This document shows positions 1-8,620 of a stretch of DNA of 64,000 nucleotides, piece by piece (position 1 is the stretch's first letter; each line of letters starts with the position of its first letter). Origin of the DNA: Myxococcus hansupus (GTDB taxonomy: Bacteria > Myxococcota > Myxococcia > Myxococcales > Myxococcaceae); contig NZ_CP012109.1 in assembly GCF_000280925.3 (NCBI RefSeq), forward strand, positions 3,058,501-3,122,500, given 5' to 3'. The translations under genes and the position numbers were made by a program. Under the pieces are notes generated by a model. The model searched no databases. It was given only the letters and a program-made list of their open reading frames with translations, and was not told the origin of the DNA.

Positions 1-843
1 CTGACCGAGGACCACACCCTGGTGGCCGCGCAGCTCAAGGCCGGCACGATTACCAAGGACCAGGCCGCCACCTCGCAGTACCGCAACGTGATTACGCGCG
101 CGGTGGGCATCCAGGAGTCCGTCCAGGTCGACACGCTCATCGTGGACCTGGTGCCCGGCGACATGTTCATCCTCTGCTCGGACGGCCTGCACGGCTACGT
201 CGAGGACGAGGAGGTCCTGTCGGTCATCGCGGGCATCGCGCCGGCGGACCTGCCCAAGCGCTTCATCGACATCGCCAACGAGCGCGGCGGCAAGGACAAC
301 ATCACCGCGGTGGTGGTGAAGGTCGCAGGCGAGGGCGCGTCCGTCAGCGAGGAGTCGAGCGAGGCGCAGTCGCGCATGGAGGCGCTGCGCAAGATTCCGC
401 TCTTCCGCCACCTCACGTACAAGGAGCAGACGGCGGTGTTGTCCATCGCCACCACGCGCACGTATCCCGCGGGCCGCGAAATCGTGGTGGAGGGGCAGCC
501 GGGCGAGGAGCTCTTCGTCGTCATCCGGGGCCGGGTCGCCATCGAGAAGAACGGCGTGGAGATCGCCGAGCTCCGCGCGGGCGGTCACTTTGGAGAGATG
601 GGCCTCATCGACAACGCGCCGCGCTCGGCGACGGTGCGGGCCACGGAGCCCACGCGCACCATGGTCATCTCCCGGCCCGACCTGATGGGGCTGATGAAGC
701 GCGAGTCCATCCTCGCGGTGAAGATGCTCTGGAGCTTCGTGCAGGTGCTCAGTGACCGGCTGCGCGCCACCAACTCCGAGCTGAGCGAGGCCCGGCAGGA
801 ACTGGCGGTGGCGCAAGCCATCGCGCCCTTCGCCGAGGAGTAG
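1..843 (+). CDS. PP2C-type phosphatase fused to cyclic-nucleotide-binding domain (5' end missing)
   Basis: The reading frame is open from the first base, so the N-terminus lies outside the window; 280 residues are visible. The first ~110 match the C-terminal half of a PP2C Ser/Thr phosphatase: the metal-site region CSDGLHGYV and the closing GGKDNITAVVVKV motif are clear. From about residue 130 a cNMP-binding (CAP_ED) domain follows, with IPLFRHL, the turn GQPGEELFVVIRGRV and the phosphate-binding cassette GGHFGEMGLIDNAPRSATV. This suggests a phosphatase gated by a cyclic nucleotide, acting in the cytoplasm against Ser/Thr kinases; the ligand is not known. The next gene starts 15 nt downstream on the same strand, so the two are probably co-transcribed. 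Confidence 0.9.
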   Translation: MTEDHTLVAAQLKAGTITKDQAATSQYRNVITRAVGIQESVQVDTLIVDLVPGDMFILCSDGLHGYVEDEEVLSVIAGIAPADLPKRFIDIANERGGKDNITAVVVKVAGEGASVSEESSEAQSRMEALRKIPLFRHLTYKEQTAVLSIATTRTYPAGREIVVEGQPGEELFVVIRGRVAIEKNGVEIAELRAGGHFGEMGLIDNAPRSATVRATEPTRTMVISRPDLMGLMKRESILAVKMLWSFVQVLSDRLRATNSELSEARQELAVAQAIAPFAEE

Positions 844-858
844 GAGAAAGGAACCGCC

Positions 859-1416
859 ATGGCCCCCCGTCGCCCGCGTCCCCTGTCCGAATCACGTCAG
901 ACCTCCCAGGTACGGTCTCGCCGTACCGTGGCGGGAGGGCGCATGGCGAGGGCGGTGGGCGGCGACGTGGTGTTGAAGTTCCTGGGCGAGGTGACCGAGC
1001 TGCGTCACGAGCTGAGGGCGACGCAGGGGGATGTCGAAGGCATCCTGGTCAGCATGGGCGTCATGCGGTCGAGCATGGGGCTGATGCGCTCGAACATGGC
1101 CGTCATGCACACGAACATGACCGTGATGCATTCGAACATGGAGGCCATGATGACGAACATGGCCTCCATGGCATCGAACATCGGAGCCGTGTCGTCGAAC
1201 ATCGAGTCGGTGTCATCGACCATGGAGACGATGATGACGACCATGGAGACCATGTCGGAAGGACTGAGCGCCATGGCCGGGCGGATGAACCGGATGGACG
1301 CTCACGCGGGGCGCCTGGCGCGGCTGGTGGGGTCCGTCGCGGACTCGACCCAGGCGCGCTTCGAGCAGGTCGAGAAGCGGCTGGACGACCTCGAAGACAA
1401 GGCGTCGCGCGAGTAG
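859..1416 (+). CDS. Methionine-heptad coiled-coil protein, unknown function
   Basis: A 185-residue protein with no family I recognise. The N-terminal ~35 residues are basic and Ser/Arg-rich. Then comes a long uninterrupted heptad series in which positions a and d are nearly always Met (later Ile, Val, Leu) and position g is Asn, Ser or Thr, for example MGLMRSN, MAVMHTN, MTVMHSN, MEAMMTN. It ends in a charged helix (QVEKRLDDLEDK). This predicts a parallel coiled-coil rod with a Met core. There is no signal peptide or membrane segment. It starts 15 nt after the PP2C/cNMP gene with AGGAGAAAGGAA just upstream, so it may be an adaptor or scaffold partner of that phosphatase (inference from position only). 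Confidence 0.75.
   Translation: MAPRRPRPLSESRQTSQVRSRRTVAGGRMARAVGGDVVLKFLGEVTELRHELRATQGDVEGILVSMGVMRSSMGLMRSNMAVMHTNMTVMHSNMEAMMTNMASMASNIGAVSSNIESVSSTMETMMTTMETMSEGLSAMAGRMNRMDAHAGRLARLVGSVADSTQARFEQVEKRLDDLEDKASRE
1051..1260 (+). repeat. 21-bp tandem repeat, 10 units, coding for heptads
   Basis: Ten consecutive 21-bp units of the form A(A/G/C)CATGNNNNN(C/G)(A/T)TGNNNTCG lie in frame in the coiled-coil gene, each coding for one heptad. Unit starts step by exactly 21 from 1051. The units have diverged at wobble positions but keep ATG at the a and d codons, so DNA-level expansion followed by selection for the heptad core is likely. Copy number could vary between strains. Confidence 0.85.
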
Positions 1417-1518
1417 GCCGCGGCGCCTGGCCGCCTGCCTGGAGCCGTCGGAGGTCCGGGAGCGGACGCGACTGGAATTTCCGGGGGAATCGGCCGTTCG
1501 GGGGCTTCGGCCTCGGGC

Positions 1519-1524
1519 TAAGGT
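1519..1524 (+). promoter_or_regulatory. -10-like box TAAGGT, leaderless start
   Basis: TAAGGT ends 9 nt before the GTG at 1534 and no Shine-Dalgarno sequence precedes that start. A transcript initiated 6-9 nt after this box would begin at or next to the start codon. The same geometry recurs at several other genes here. No convincing -35 is visible. Confidence 0.4.
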
Positions 1525-1533
1525 CCGCGCCGC

Positions 1534-4509
1534 GTGCGCATGCGCAAATGGACAGTCATAGGCGTATTGGCGGCCCTGCTGGTGGCGGGGGTGGTGTGGC
1601 TATGGCTCGGCGCGGGTTCGACGCCGGGTGGGCCGGAGACCCACGCTGTCACCGCCAGGGCGCTGCCTGACTTCTCCGCGGTGGACGTTTCGTCCTCCGA
1701 CGGAGAGGGGCTCTCGCTCACGGGCCGGGTCCTCGATGCGTCGGGCCGGCCGGTTTCGGGGGCCGAGGTCTTCCTGGCCGCCAGCGCCGAACGGACGCTG
1801 CTCGGTTTGCGCTGCGACGAATGTGGCCAGGCGCTGCTGTCCTGTCCGGCGCGCGAGACGGCGCTGCACGCGCTGGCGTTCTTCGAACAGCAGCAGGGCT
1901 TTCTGACGCCGCGGGCCACCGTCTCCACGGACGCGGACGGGCGCTTCCGCTTCGAGCGCCTCGCGGGCGTGTCCTTCAATGTCTGGGCCCGCGCTCCGGG
2001 CCTGGGCGTCGCGCTGCGGGAGCGGGCGGCGCCAGGAGACCCGGTGGAGCTGTACCTGCCACCGCTGCGCAGCATTCGAGGGCAGGTGGTGGACGAGGCC
2101 GGGCGCCCCCTGGGCGGCGCTCGCGTCCACGTGATGTCGCGTCGGATTCCGCTGCCCTTCGAGACCACGAGCGGGCCGGATGGCGTGTTCAACCTGTCGG
2201 GGCTGGGGGAAGGGCCGTTCTACGTGCTGGCCACGTCGGAGGGCTATCTGCCCGCGGTGGAGCCCCAGGTGGAGGCCGGTCCTCAGCCCGTGCGCCTGCG
2301 GCTGACTCCGGCGCGCACGCTGGAGGTGCGCGTCACCCGCGATGGTGCGCCCGCGTCCGCGATGGTGCGCCTGCGCGCGGACCACCTGTCGCGCGAGCTG
2401 CGCACGGACGGCGCGCCGCTGCACTTCACGGGCTTGTACCCGGATTCGCTGGTGGTGACGGCCGAGGCGAAGAACCTGGCGTCCGTGCCGCGCACCGTGG
2501 TGCTGGAGGACTCGGTCACCCGCGTCACGCTGGAGTTGGAGGAGGCGGGCACGCTCCTCGTCACGGTGGTGGACGAGGACGGTCAGCCGGTGCCGGAGCC
2601 CGAGCTGCAACTGCGCATGCCGGCGGGCGAGCTCATCCGCGGTGAGCGCGGCGGCACGGGCGCGCTGATGACGTTCGGGCCGCTCGCGGTGGGCGACTAC
2701 GTGCTCGCGGGGCGCGCGGAGGGCTTCCGGGATACGCAGCTTCCCGCGCGCGTGAAGCCGGGCGAGACGCAGCTCGAGCTGGAGATGGAGCGCGCCACGG
2801 TCATCAGCGGCCAGGTGCTGGACGTGTATGGCCGGCCCGCGCCGGGCGTGTCCGTGCTGGTCCAGCCCACCGGCGCCTCCGTGATTGCGGATGGAGAAGG
2901 CCGCTTCACGGCGCCGGTGCCCACGCCCGGATTGTACGAACTGCACGCGCACCATTCGGAGTGGGGCGGTGGCCAGCTTCCGGTGACGGCGCCCGCCACC
3001 GGTGTGGAGCTGGCGCTGGAGCCTCGGGCCTCCGTGGAGGTGACGGTGTCCGCCGAGGGCCGGCGCGTGGAAGGCGCGGACGTGGTGTTGTGGGTGGAGC
3101 AGGAAGGCATCTTCCGCAGCGACCGGCCGTCTGGCTCGGACGGCATGGTTCCCATGCGGGGCATGCCCGCGGGCACGTATTCGATGATGGCCTCGCATCC
3201 GGACTACCAGCCGTCGGAGCGCAGGGAGGTGACGCTGGCGGACGGGCAGACGCTGAAGCTGGAGGCGGAGCTGAAGCCCGGGGCACCGCTGAGCGGTGAG
3301 GTGGTGGACGGCCAGAACGCGCCGGTGGCGGGTGCCACGCTGGTGGTGGTGCCGCGGGGCGCGGACCCGGTGCAGTCCGACGCCAGCGGCCGTTTCGAGT
3401 TCCGCTCGCTGCGCCCGGGCCGGGGCTACCGCCTGGAGGTCCGGCATACGGGGTACGACCAGGTGGAGCGCGCCGAGGGCACGGCGGGGGGCCCCCCGGT
3501 CCGCGTGGTGCTCAAGAAGCGCGACGTCTTCCGGGGCCGGGTCGTCGGCGATGACGGCGCGCCCGTGCGGCGCTTCCGCGTGGACGAGCACGACGTGAAT
3601 GCCCCGGATGGCCGGTTCGAGCTCCCACTGCCCTCCGCTGGAGGCCGCGTCATCGCCTCGGTGGATGCGACGGGCTACGAGCCGCTGATGGTGGACAAGC
3701 CCGCCTCTCCAGACCTGGGCGACCTGGTGTTGGAGAAGCTGCCCAGCGTCTCGGGGAGGGTGATCAACGAGGGGGGCGGTCCCGTTCCGGATGCCGTGGT
3801 GACGTGCGACGTCTGTGATGGCTCCGTGCTCTCCGGACCGGATGGGAGCTTCACCCTTGCCAGTCCGCCCTATGTGACGCGCTATTCGGTCTCCGCCCGG
3901 AAGGGCCGGCTGAGCGCCTCGCAGAGCCTGGAGCGCGACGCCCGCGGGCCCGTGGAGCTGAAGCTGCGGCAGGCGACGCGCCTGAGCGGCAAGGTGTACC
4001 GCCAGGATGGCAGCCCCGCGGCGGGCTTCGAGGTCGAGGCCGTCAACGCGGACCGCAGCGAGACGCTCTCCATCGTCACCGGACCGGACGGCGGCTACAG
4101 CGTGGAGGTGTCGCCGGGCAACTACCGCTTCGCGTTGGGCGCGCAGCGGGAGTTCTCCGGCGAGCCCGCGCTGGTGGTGCAGGTGGGCGGTTCGGACATG
4201 CACCTGGACCTGGGGCCTGGACCGGGCAGCGCGTCGCTCACCGTTCAGTTGAAGCCGGAGCGCGGACGGGCCCTGTGGGTGGTGGCGGGCGAGCTGGGCG
4301 CGGTGGGCAACCCGCCGTCCGTGGCGTTGATGCGCTCGCGGTGGGCGCAGCTCGTCTACCAGCCTCGGACGGAGCAGGTCCGGCTCAGCGGCCTGTCTCC
4401 TGGGCGCTACACCCTGGTGTGGGGGAACTTCCACGTGGAGACGCCGGAGGGGCCGGAGGTGCGCGTCGTGGACGTGCCCGCGAGCAGCGAAGTGCTGATG
4501 GGCCGCTGA
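1534..4509 (+). CDS. Large carboxypeptidase-regulatory-like repeat protein, membrane-anchored
   Basis: 991 residues starting at GTG. Residues ~6-26 form a hydrophobic segment (signal anchor or signal peptide) with no lipobox Cys, so the protein should face the periplasm or be exported. The rest is about nine beta-sandwich modules of the carboxypeptidase regulatory-like (CarboxypepD_reg/TTR-like) type, each opening with a variant of 'G-x-V-x-D-x-x-G-x-P-V-x-G-A', such as LTGRVLDASGRPVSGAEV, IRGQVVDEAGRPLGGARV, ISGQVLDVYGRPAPGVSV, LSGEVVDGQNAPVAGATL and VSGRVINEGGGPVPDAVV. No catalytic domain is present. Such proteins are common in myxobacteria and probably serve in adhesion or envelope structure; the role here is unknown. 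coaBC begins 49 nt downstream. Confidence 0.85.
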   Translation: MRMRKWTVIGVLAALLVAGVVWLWLGAGSTPGGPETHAVTARALPDFSAVDVSSSDGEGLSLTGRVLDASGRPVSGAEVFLAASAERTLLGLRCDECGQALLSCPARETALHALAFFEQQQGFLTPRATVSTDADGRFRFERLAGVSFNVWARAPGLGVALRERAAPGDPVELYLPPLRSIRGQVVDEAGRPLGGARVHVMSRRIPLPFETTSGPDGVFNLSGLGEGPFYVLATSEGYLPAVEPQVEAGPQPVRLRLTPARTLEVRVTRDGAPASAMVRLRADHLSRELRTDGAPLHFTGLYPDSLVVTAEAKNLASVPRTVVLEDSVTRVTLELEEAGTLLVTVVDEDGQPVPEPELQLRMPAGELIRGERGGTGALMTFGPLAVGDYVLAGRAEGFRDTQLPARVKPGETQLELEMERATVISGQVLDVYGRPAPGVSVLVQPTGASVIADGEGRFTAPVPTPGLYELHAHHSEWGGGQLPVTAPATGVELALEPRASVEVTVSAEGRRVEGADVVLWVEQEGIFRSDRPSGSDGMVPMRGMPAGTYSMMASHPDYQPSERREVTLADGQTLKLEAELKPGAPLSGEVVDGQNAPVAGATLVVVPRGADPVQSDASGRFEFRSLRPGRGYRLEVRHTGYDQVERAEGTAGGPPVRVVLKKRDVFRGRVVGDDGAPVRRFRVDEHDVNAPDGRFELPLPSAGGRVIASVDATGYEPLMVDKPASPDLGDLVLEKLPSVSGRVINEGGGPVPDAVVTCDVCDGSVLSGPDGSFTLASPPYVTRYSVSARKGRLSASQSLERDARGPVELKLRQATRLSGKVYRQDGSPAAGFEVEAVNADRSETLSIVTGPDGGYSVEVSPGNYRFALGAQREFSGEPALVVQVGGSDMHLDLGPGPGSASLTVQLKPERGRALWVVAGELGAVGNPPSVALMRSRWAQLVYQPRTEQVRLSGLSPGRYTLVWGNFHVETPEGPEVRVVDVPASSEVLMGR

Positions 4510-4558
4510 AGGGCCCGGGATGGTTGCGAGCCCACGGTCGTGCGCATTAGGAAGCCGC

Positions 4559-5794
4559 ATGGACGTGACGGCACTGAGAGGCCGCCGAGTGGTTGTCGGC
4601 GTAGGCGGTGGCATCGCGGCATACAAGGCCTGCGAGTTGGTGCGGGAGTTGTCGCGCGCCGGGGCCGAGGTCCGGGTGGCCATGACGGAGGCCGCGCGCC
4701 AGTTCGTCACCCCGCTGACCTTCCAGGCGCTCAGCGGCCATCCCGTGCTCACGGACTACTTCGACCCCGCCCAGGAGGGGAACTTCGGCCACCTGGACCT
4801 GGCGCGTTGGGCCGAAGCCTTCGTCATCGCTCCGGCCACGGCGGACCTGCTGGCGCGCATCCGCGCGGGCATGGGGAACGACGCGGTGACGACGTCACTG
4901 CTCGCCTTCCGGGGCCCGGTGGTGCTGTCTCCCGCGATGAACGTGGCGATGTGGGACAACCCGATGACGCAGGAGAACCTGGCGGCGCTCCTGCGCTACC
5001 CCCGTTTCACGCGGGTGGGGCCGGGCGCGGGCCTGCTGGCGTGCGGCGACGTGGGCGAAGGGCGGCTGGCGGACGTGCCCGCCATCGTCGATGCCGTCGC
5101 GGCGCGTTTCGGGGCCGGGCCCCTGGCCGGGAAGCGGGTGCTGCTGACGGCGGGCCCCACGCGTGAGTTCCTGGACCCGGTGCGGTTCATCTCCAATCCC
5201 TCCACGGGGAAGATGGGCATGGCCCTGGCGCACGCGGCGCGGAGCCTGGGCGCGGAGGTGACGGTGGTCCTCGGCCCCGTGGGCACCGTGGAGCGCGGCG
5301 GTCTGGACATCGTGGACGTGGTGAGCGCGGACGACATGGCGCGCGAAGTGCTGGCGCGCGTGGGCAACGCGGACGCATTCATCGCCACGGCGGCGGTGAG
5401 TGATTGGCGGCCGGAGACACGGGCCCCGCAGAAGGTGAAGAAGGGCGCGGCCGGAACGCCCGAGGCGTTGACGCTCGTGCGCACGCCGGACGTGCTCGCC
5501 GAGGCGTCGCGGAAGGTCGCCGCTCAGGCGAAGCGGCCGGTGCTGGTGGGCTTCGCGGCGGAGACGGAGCGGGTGCTGGAGCACGCGCGCGACAAGCTGG
5601 AGCGCAAGGGCCTGGACGCCATCGTCGCCAACGACGTGACGGCGCCGGGCGCGGGCTTCGGCACCGACACCAACCAGGTGACGGTGCTCACGCGCGCCGG
5701 GGCGCAGCGTGAACTCCAGGGCTCCAAGCACGAGGTGGCGCGCGCCATCCTCGAGTTCCTGCTGGTGTCCGCGCCGTCACGGGCGAACGGCTAG
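4559..5794 (+). CDS. coaBC: Bifunctional phosphopantothenoylcysteine decarboxylase/synthase CoaBC
   Basis: CoaBC makes 4'-phosphopantetheine from 4'-phosphopantothenate and cysteine (coenzyme A pathway, cytoplasm). The N-terminal flavoprotein half (about residues 1-185) shows [29 protein letters not shown] and the signature [11 protein letters not shown]. The C-terminal synthase half has [24 protein letters not shown] and the late conserved [13 protein letters not shown] chose the ATG at 4559 (411 aa) because AGGAAG lies just before it and the family N-terminus begins there; the frame is open 13 codons further upstream. Its stop codon overlaps that of the convergent thioesterase gene within the palindrome CTAG. 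Confidence 0.96.
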   Translation: MDVTALRGRRVVVGVGGGIAAYKACELVRELSRAGAEVRVAMTEAARQFVTPLTFQALSGHPVLTDYFDPAQEGNFGHLDLARWAEAFVIAPATADLLARIRAGMGNDAVTTSLLAFRGPVVLSPAMNVAMWDNPMTQENLAALLRYPRFTRVGPGAGLLACGDVGEGRLADVPAIVDAVAARFGAGPLAGKRVLLTAGPTREFLDPVRFISNPSTGKMGMALAHAARSLGAEVTVVLGPVGTVERGGLDIVDVVSADDMAREVLARVGNADAFIATAAVSDWRPETRAPQKVKKGAAGTPEALTLVRTPDVLAEASRKVAAQAKRPVLVGFAAETERVLEHARDKLERKGLDAIVANDVTAPGAGFGTDTNQVTVLTRAGAQRELQGSKHEVARAILEFLLVSAPSRANG

Positions 5795-6222
5795 CGCGGG
5801 TCCATCACCGCGAGGGTGACGGTGGTCTTCGAAACGAGGCGCGGCGTGCCCTCCTGGACGGCGTGGACCTCGGACTCCGTGACGATGAGCCGACGCCCGG
5901 CGCGCAGCACCCGGGCCTTGCAGCGCAGCTCCTCGCCGGAGGCCGTCTGGAGCAGGTGGACGGTGAAGCTGGTGGACAGCGCCCGTTGCCCCTTTCGCAG
6001 GACGGTGTAGGCGGCGGCCCCCGCCGTGTGGTCCGCGAGCGTCGCCTGGACGCCCGCATGGATGACGCCGTCCTGCTGGAGGTGGCGGGGCTGGACCCTC
6101 AGCCGGGCCTCGACTTCACCGGGACGGATGGCCGTGGGCTCGATGCCCAGGTCCACGACGAAGCGCGCCATGGTGAACACGGCCTCCGTGTCCTGAAGGT
6201 AATCCGGGTTCTGGGCTTCCAT
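5791..6222 (-). CDS. Hot-dog fold thioesterase, PaaI-like
   Basis: 143 residues of the PaaI/YbgC-like single hot-dog domain. Conserved points are the helix entry GVIHAGVQATLADHTAGAAAY and the strand pairs SFTVHLLQTASGEELRCKARVLRAGRRL. Such enzymes hydrolyse acyl- or phenylacyl-CoA thioesters in the cytoplasm; the substrate cannot be read from the sequence. The ATG at 6222 is preferred over one 15 codons upstream because AGGAG lies 10 nt before it. The gene converges on coaBC, with both stop codons sharing CTAG at 5791-5794. The intergenic gap to the divergent glycosylase gene is about 170 bp. Confidence 0.88.
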   Translation of the reverse strand: MEAQNPDYLQDTEAVFTMARFVVDLGIEPTAIRPGEVEARLRVQPRHLQQDGVIHAGVQATLADHTAGAAAYTVLRKGQRALSTSFTVHLLQTASGEELRCKARVLRAGRRLIVTESEVHAVQEGTPRLVSKTTVTLAVMDPR

Positions 6223-6391
6223 GGTGTGGGGCTCCTGGGGGCGCGCCCCCGGTTCGCGCGGCAACATCGCACGCCGCCGGGCGAGACAGGGGGCCGGTGG
6301 TGCCCGGACCGCCTCTGGCGGGGGGCGAACAGCCGTCTGGGGCGTCCGCTTCCTTGCGCCCGGGCGCTACGTCCGATACCGATCCAGGACC

Positions 6392-7411
6392 GTGAATGAA
6401 AACACGCCCGATGCCTCGCAGGACCTGAGCGCCCTGCTGGACGATGTGCGCCGCCATCTGCTCTGGCAGGAGGAGGCCGCCGGCCGGGTGCTGATGATTG
6501 ACGCCAAGGCGGCGCTGGAGCTCCAGCGCTCGGGCCCGTCGCTGAGGGAGCGCTTCGCCCGGACCCACGGTGCGCCGGACGCCGCGCCAGCGCCCCAAGC
6601 GCCGCGTGCCGAGCCGCCGCCGCCCCGGATGCCCACGGTGCCAGAGGCTCGCCCCGCCGGCTGGGAGCGGCCCGTCGCGGCACCGCAAGCAGGGCAGGGT
6701 GCCACGGTGCCCGCGAGGATGCCGCCGCCCGCGGAAGCACGGCCGCCGGTGTCCCGCCCACTGGCGGCGGGGATGCTCGTGGACGCGCCGCCGCGGCAGT
6801 CACCGCCGACTTCCGGCCCCCCGCCTGGCGCGTCGAGTGGGGAGCGGCCCACGCTGGACGAGATTCGCCGCGACCTGGGGGACTGCCGCCGCTGCAAGCT
6901 GTGCACGGGGCGCAAGAACCTCGTGTTCGGCTCGGGCAACCCGCGGGCGGAGCTGGTGTTCGTGGGCGAAGGCCCGGGGGAGAACGAGGACCTGCAAGGG
7001 GTCCCCTTCGTGGGCGCGGCCGGCGAGCTGCTGACGAAGATGATTGGCGCCATGGGCTACCGCCGCGACGACGTCTACATCTGCAACGTCGTGAAGTGCC
7101 GGCCGCCGGGGAACCGCAACCCAGAGCCGGAGGAGATCGCCGCGTGTGAGCCGTTCCTGCGCGCGCAGCTCGCGGCCATCCAGCCCAAGGTGGTGGTGGC
7201 GCTGGGCAAGTTCGCGGCGCAGACGCTGCTGCGCGACAGCACGGCCATCACCCGCCTGCGTGGCAACTGGCGCACCTACGAGGGCATCCAGCTCATGCCC
7301 ACCTTCCACCCGGCGTACCTCCTGCGCAGCCCCGCGGAGAAGCGCAAGGCGTGGGAGGACCTGCAAGCGGTGATGAAGGTCCTGGGGAAGCAACCTGGTT
7401 CGCGCGCGTAG
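6392..7411 (+). CDS. Family 4 uracil-DNA glycosylase (4Fe-4S) with long proline-rich N-terminus
   Basis: The last ~185 residues are a family 4 (UDGa) uracil-DNA glycosylase that excises uracil from DNA. Visible features are the iron-sulfur Cys pair in CRRCKLC, two further Cys in ICNVVKC and AACEPF, the active-site loop GEGPGENED and the HPAYLLR motif. The first ~150 residues are a Pro/Ala/Arg-rich low-complexity region that most family members lack; it may be a flexible tether to DNA or another repair protein (inference). The GTG at 6392 (339 aa) is chosen over a start 57 codons upstream, which would reach into the promoter region of the opposite gene. The esterase gene follows 28 nt later. 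Confidence 0.92.
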   Translation: MNENTPDASQDLSALLDDVRRHLLWQEEAAGRVLMIDAKAALELQRSGPSLRERFARTHGAPDAAPAPQAPRAEPPPPRMPTVPEARPAGWERPVAAPQAGQGATVPARMPPPAEARPPVSRPLAAGMLVDAPPRQSPPTSGPPPGASSGERPTLDEIRRDLGDCRRCKLCTGRKNLVFGSGNPRAELVFVGEGPGENEDLQGVPFVGAAGELLTKMIGAMGYRRDDVYICNVVKCRPPGNRNPEPEEIAACEPFLRAQLAAIQPKVVVALGKFAAQTLLRDSTAITRLRGNWRTYEGIQLMPTFHPAYLLRSPAEKRKAWEDLQAVMKVLGKQPGSRA

Positions 7412-7439
7412 CCGCGGGCCCGAGGAAGGGAATGCACGG

Positions 7440-8447
7440 ATGAATGGATTGCTGGAGTCGAGTGAGCTGCTGTCGCCCGCGCTGGAGTCGAACCCGCTGG
7501 GAGACCCGGCTCGCCGCAAGCTCACCGTGTACCTTCCTCCCGGCTACGGCGCGGGCGAGCGGCGCTACCCGGTCGTCTACTTCCTGCATGCCTTCGGCAA
7601 CAGCGGGGGCTCGTGGACGAACGCCTCCGGCTTCGCGCCCACCGTCCCCCTGCGCCTGGACGCGCTCATCGAATCCGGCGCGATTCCGCCCGTCATCGGC
7701 GTCTTTCCGGACGGCTGGACGTCGCTGGGCGGCAGCCAGTGGGTGAACAGCGATGCGATTGGCCGGTACCGCGACTACCTGACCAAGGACGTGGTGGGGT
7801 ACGTGGACCGCACCTACCGCACCCTGCCGAAGGCCGCCTCGCGCGCGGTGGTGGGGCACAGCTCCGGCGGTTATGGCGCGCTGGTGATGGGGCGCTACCA
7901 CCCGGACCTGTTCTCGCACGTGGGCATGCACGCGGCGGACGCCTACTTCGAATACTGCTACCTGCCGGACCTGCCGAAGGCCGCGGCGGCGTTGCTCAAG
8001 GCGGGTGGGGTGGAGGCGTGGCACGCGGACTTCCACGCGCGCGTGCGCGAGACGAAGATGCGCGGTGACGACTTTCCGGTGGTGAACGTGCTGGCGATGG
8101 CCGCCGCGTACTCCCCGAAGAAGGGCGAGCCGCTCAACCTGGAGCTGCCCTTCGACGTGAACACGGGCCGGCTGCGCCTGGACGTGTGGAACCGCTGGTT
8201 GGTGCACGACCCGGTGCGCTTCGTGCCCAAGTTCATGGACGCGTTCCGGAAGCTCAAGACCGTCTATCTCGACTGTGGGACGCGCGACGAGTTCAACATC
8301 CGCTGGGGCACGCGGATGCTCGCCGAGGACTTCAAGAACGCGGGCGTGGAGCGCGTCCACGAGGAGTTCGAGGACGGCCACTCCGGCGTGTCCTACCGCT
8401 TCGAGCGCTCGCTGTCCGTCCTGGTGCCGAACCTGGCGCAGGAGTGA
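7440..8447 (+). CDS. Alpha/beta-hydrolase, putative esterase family
   Basis: 335 residues of the putative-esterase (esterase D/FrmB/Fes-like) family. The nucleophile elbow VGHSSGGYGA places the catalytic Ser at residue 141. The acid is probably the Asp in DCGTRDEF and the base the His in FEDGHSGVSYR near the C-terminus, so the triad looks complete. There is no signal peptide, hence cytoplasmic. Substrate unknown; relatives hydrolyse S-formylglutathione, mycolyl or siderophore esters. A GAGGAAGGGA ribosome-binding site lies about 10 nt before the ATG. It follows the glycosylase gene closely and may share its transcript. Confidence 0.88.
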   Translation: MNGLLESSELLSPALESNPLGDPARRKLTVYLPPGYGAGERRYPVVYFLHAFGNSGGSWTNASGFAPTVPLRLDALIESGAIPPVIGVFPDGWTSLGGSQWVNSDAIGRYRDYLTKDVVGYVDRTYRTLPKAASRAVVGHSSGGYGALVMGRYHPDLFSHVGMHAADAYFEYCYLPDLPKAAAALLKAGGVEAWHADFHARVRETKMRGDDFPVVNVLAMAAAYSPKKGEPLNLELPFDVNTGRLRLDVWNRWLVHDPVRFVPKFMDAFRKLKTVYLDCGTRDEFNIRWGTRMLAEDFKNAGVERVHEEFEDGHSGVSYRFERSLSVLVPNLAQE

Positions 8448-8620
8448 CGCAACCGGACACCGGGGCGTTTCGCGTGGGCGGGATGCCCGCTGCGGGACGC
8501 CCCGCGCCGCTTCGGTGACGTGGCGCTGGCCATTCCCCCGCCGGAGCGGGTAGACGCCTCCCTGGGTGCGCCCCGCCGTGAGTGGGCCGGGCGCCCGCCA
8601 CACCTCAGGGAGACGGGAAC

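Noticed and set aside
1600..4752. 1050-residue minus-strand open frame opposite the repeat protein
   Set aside because: Low-complexity His/Arg/Ala composition caused by GC-rich codon bias; it is the antisense shadow of a clear gene.
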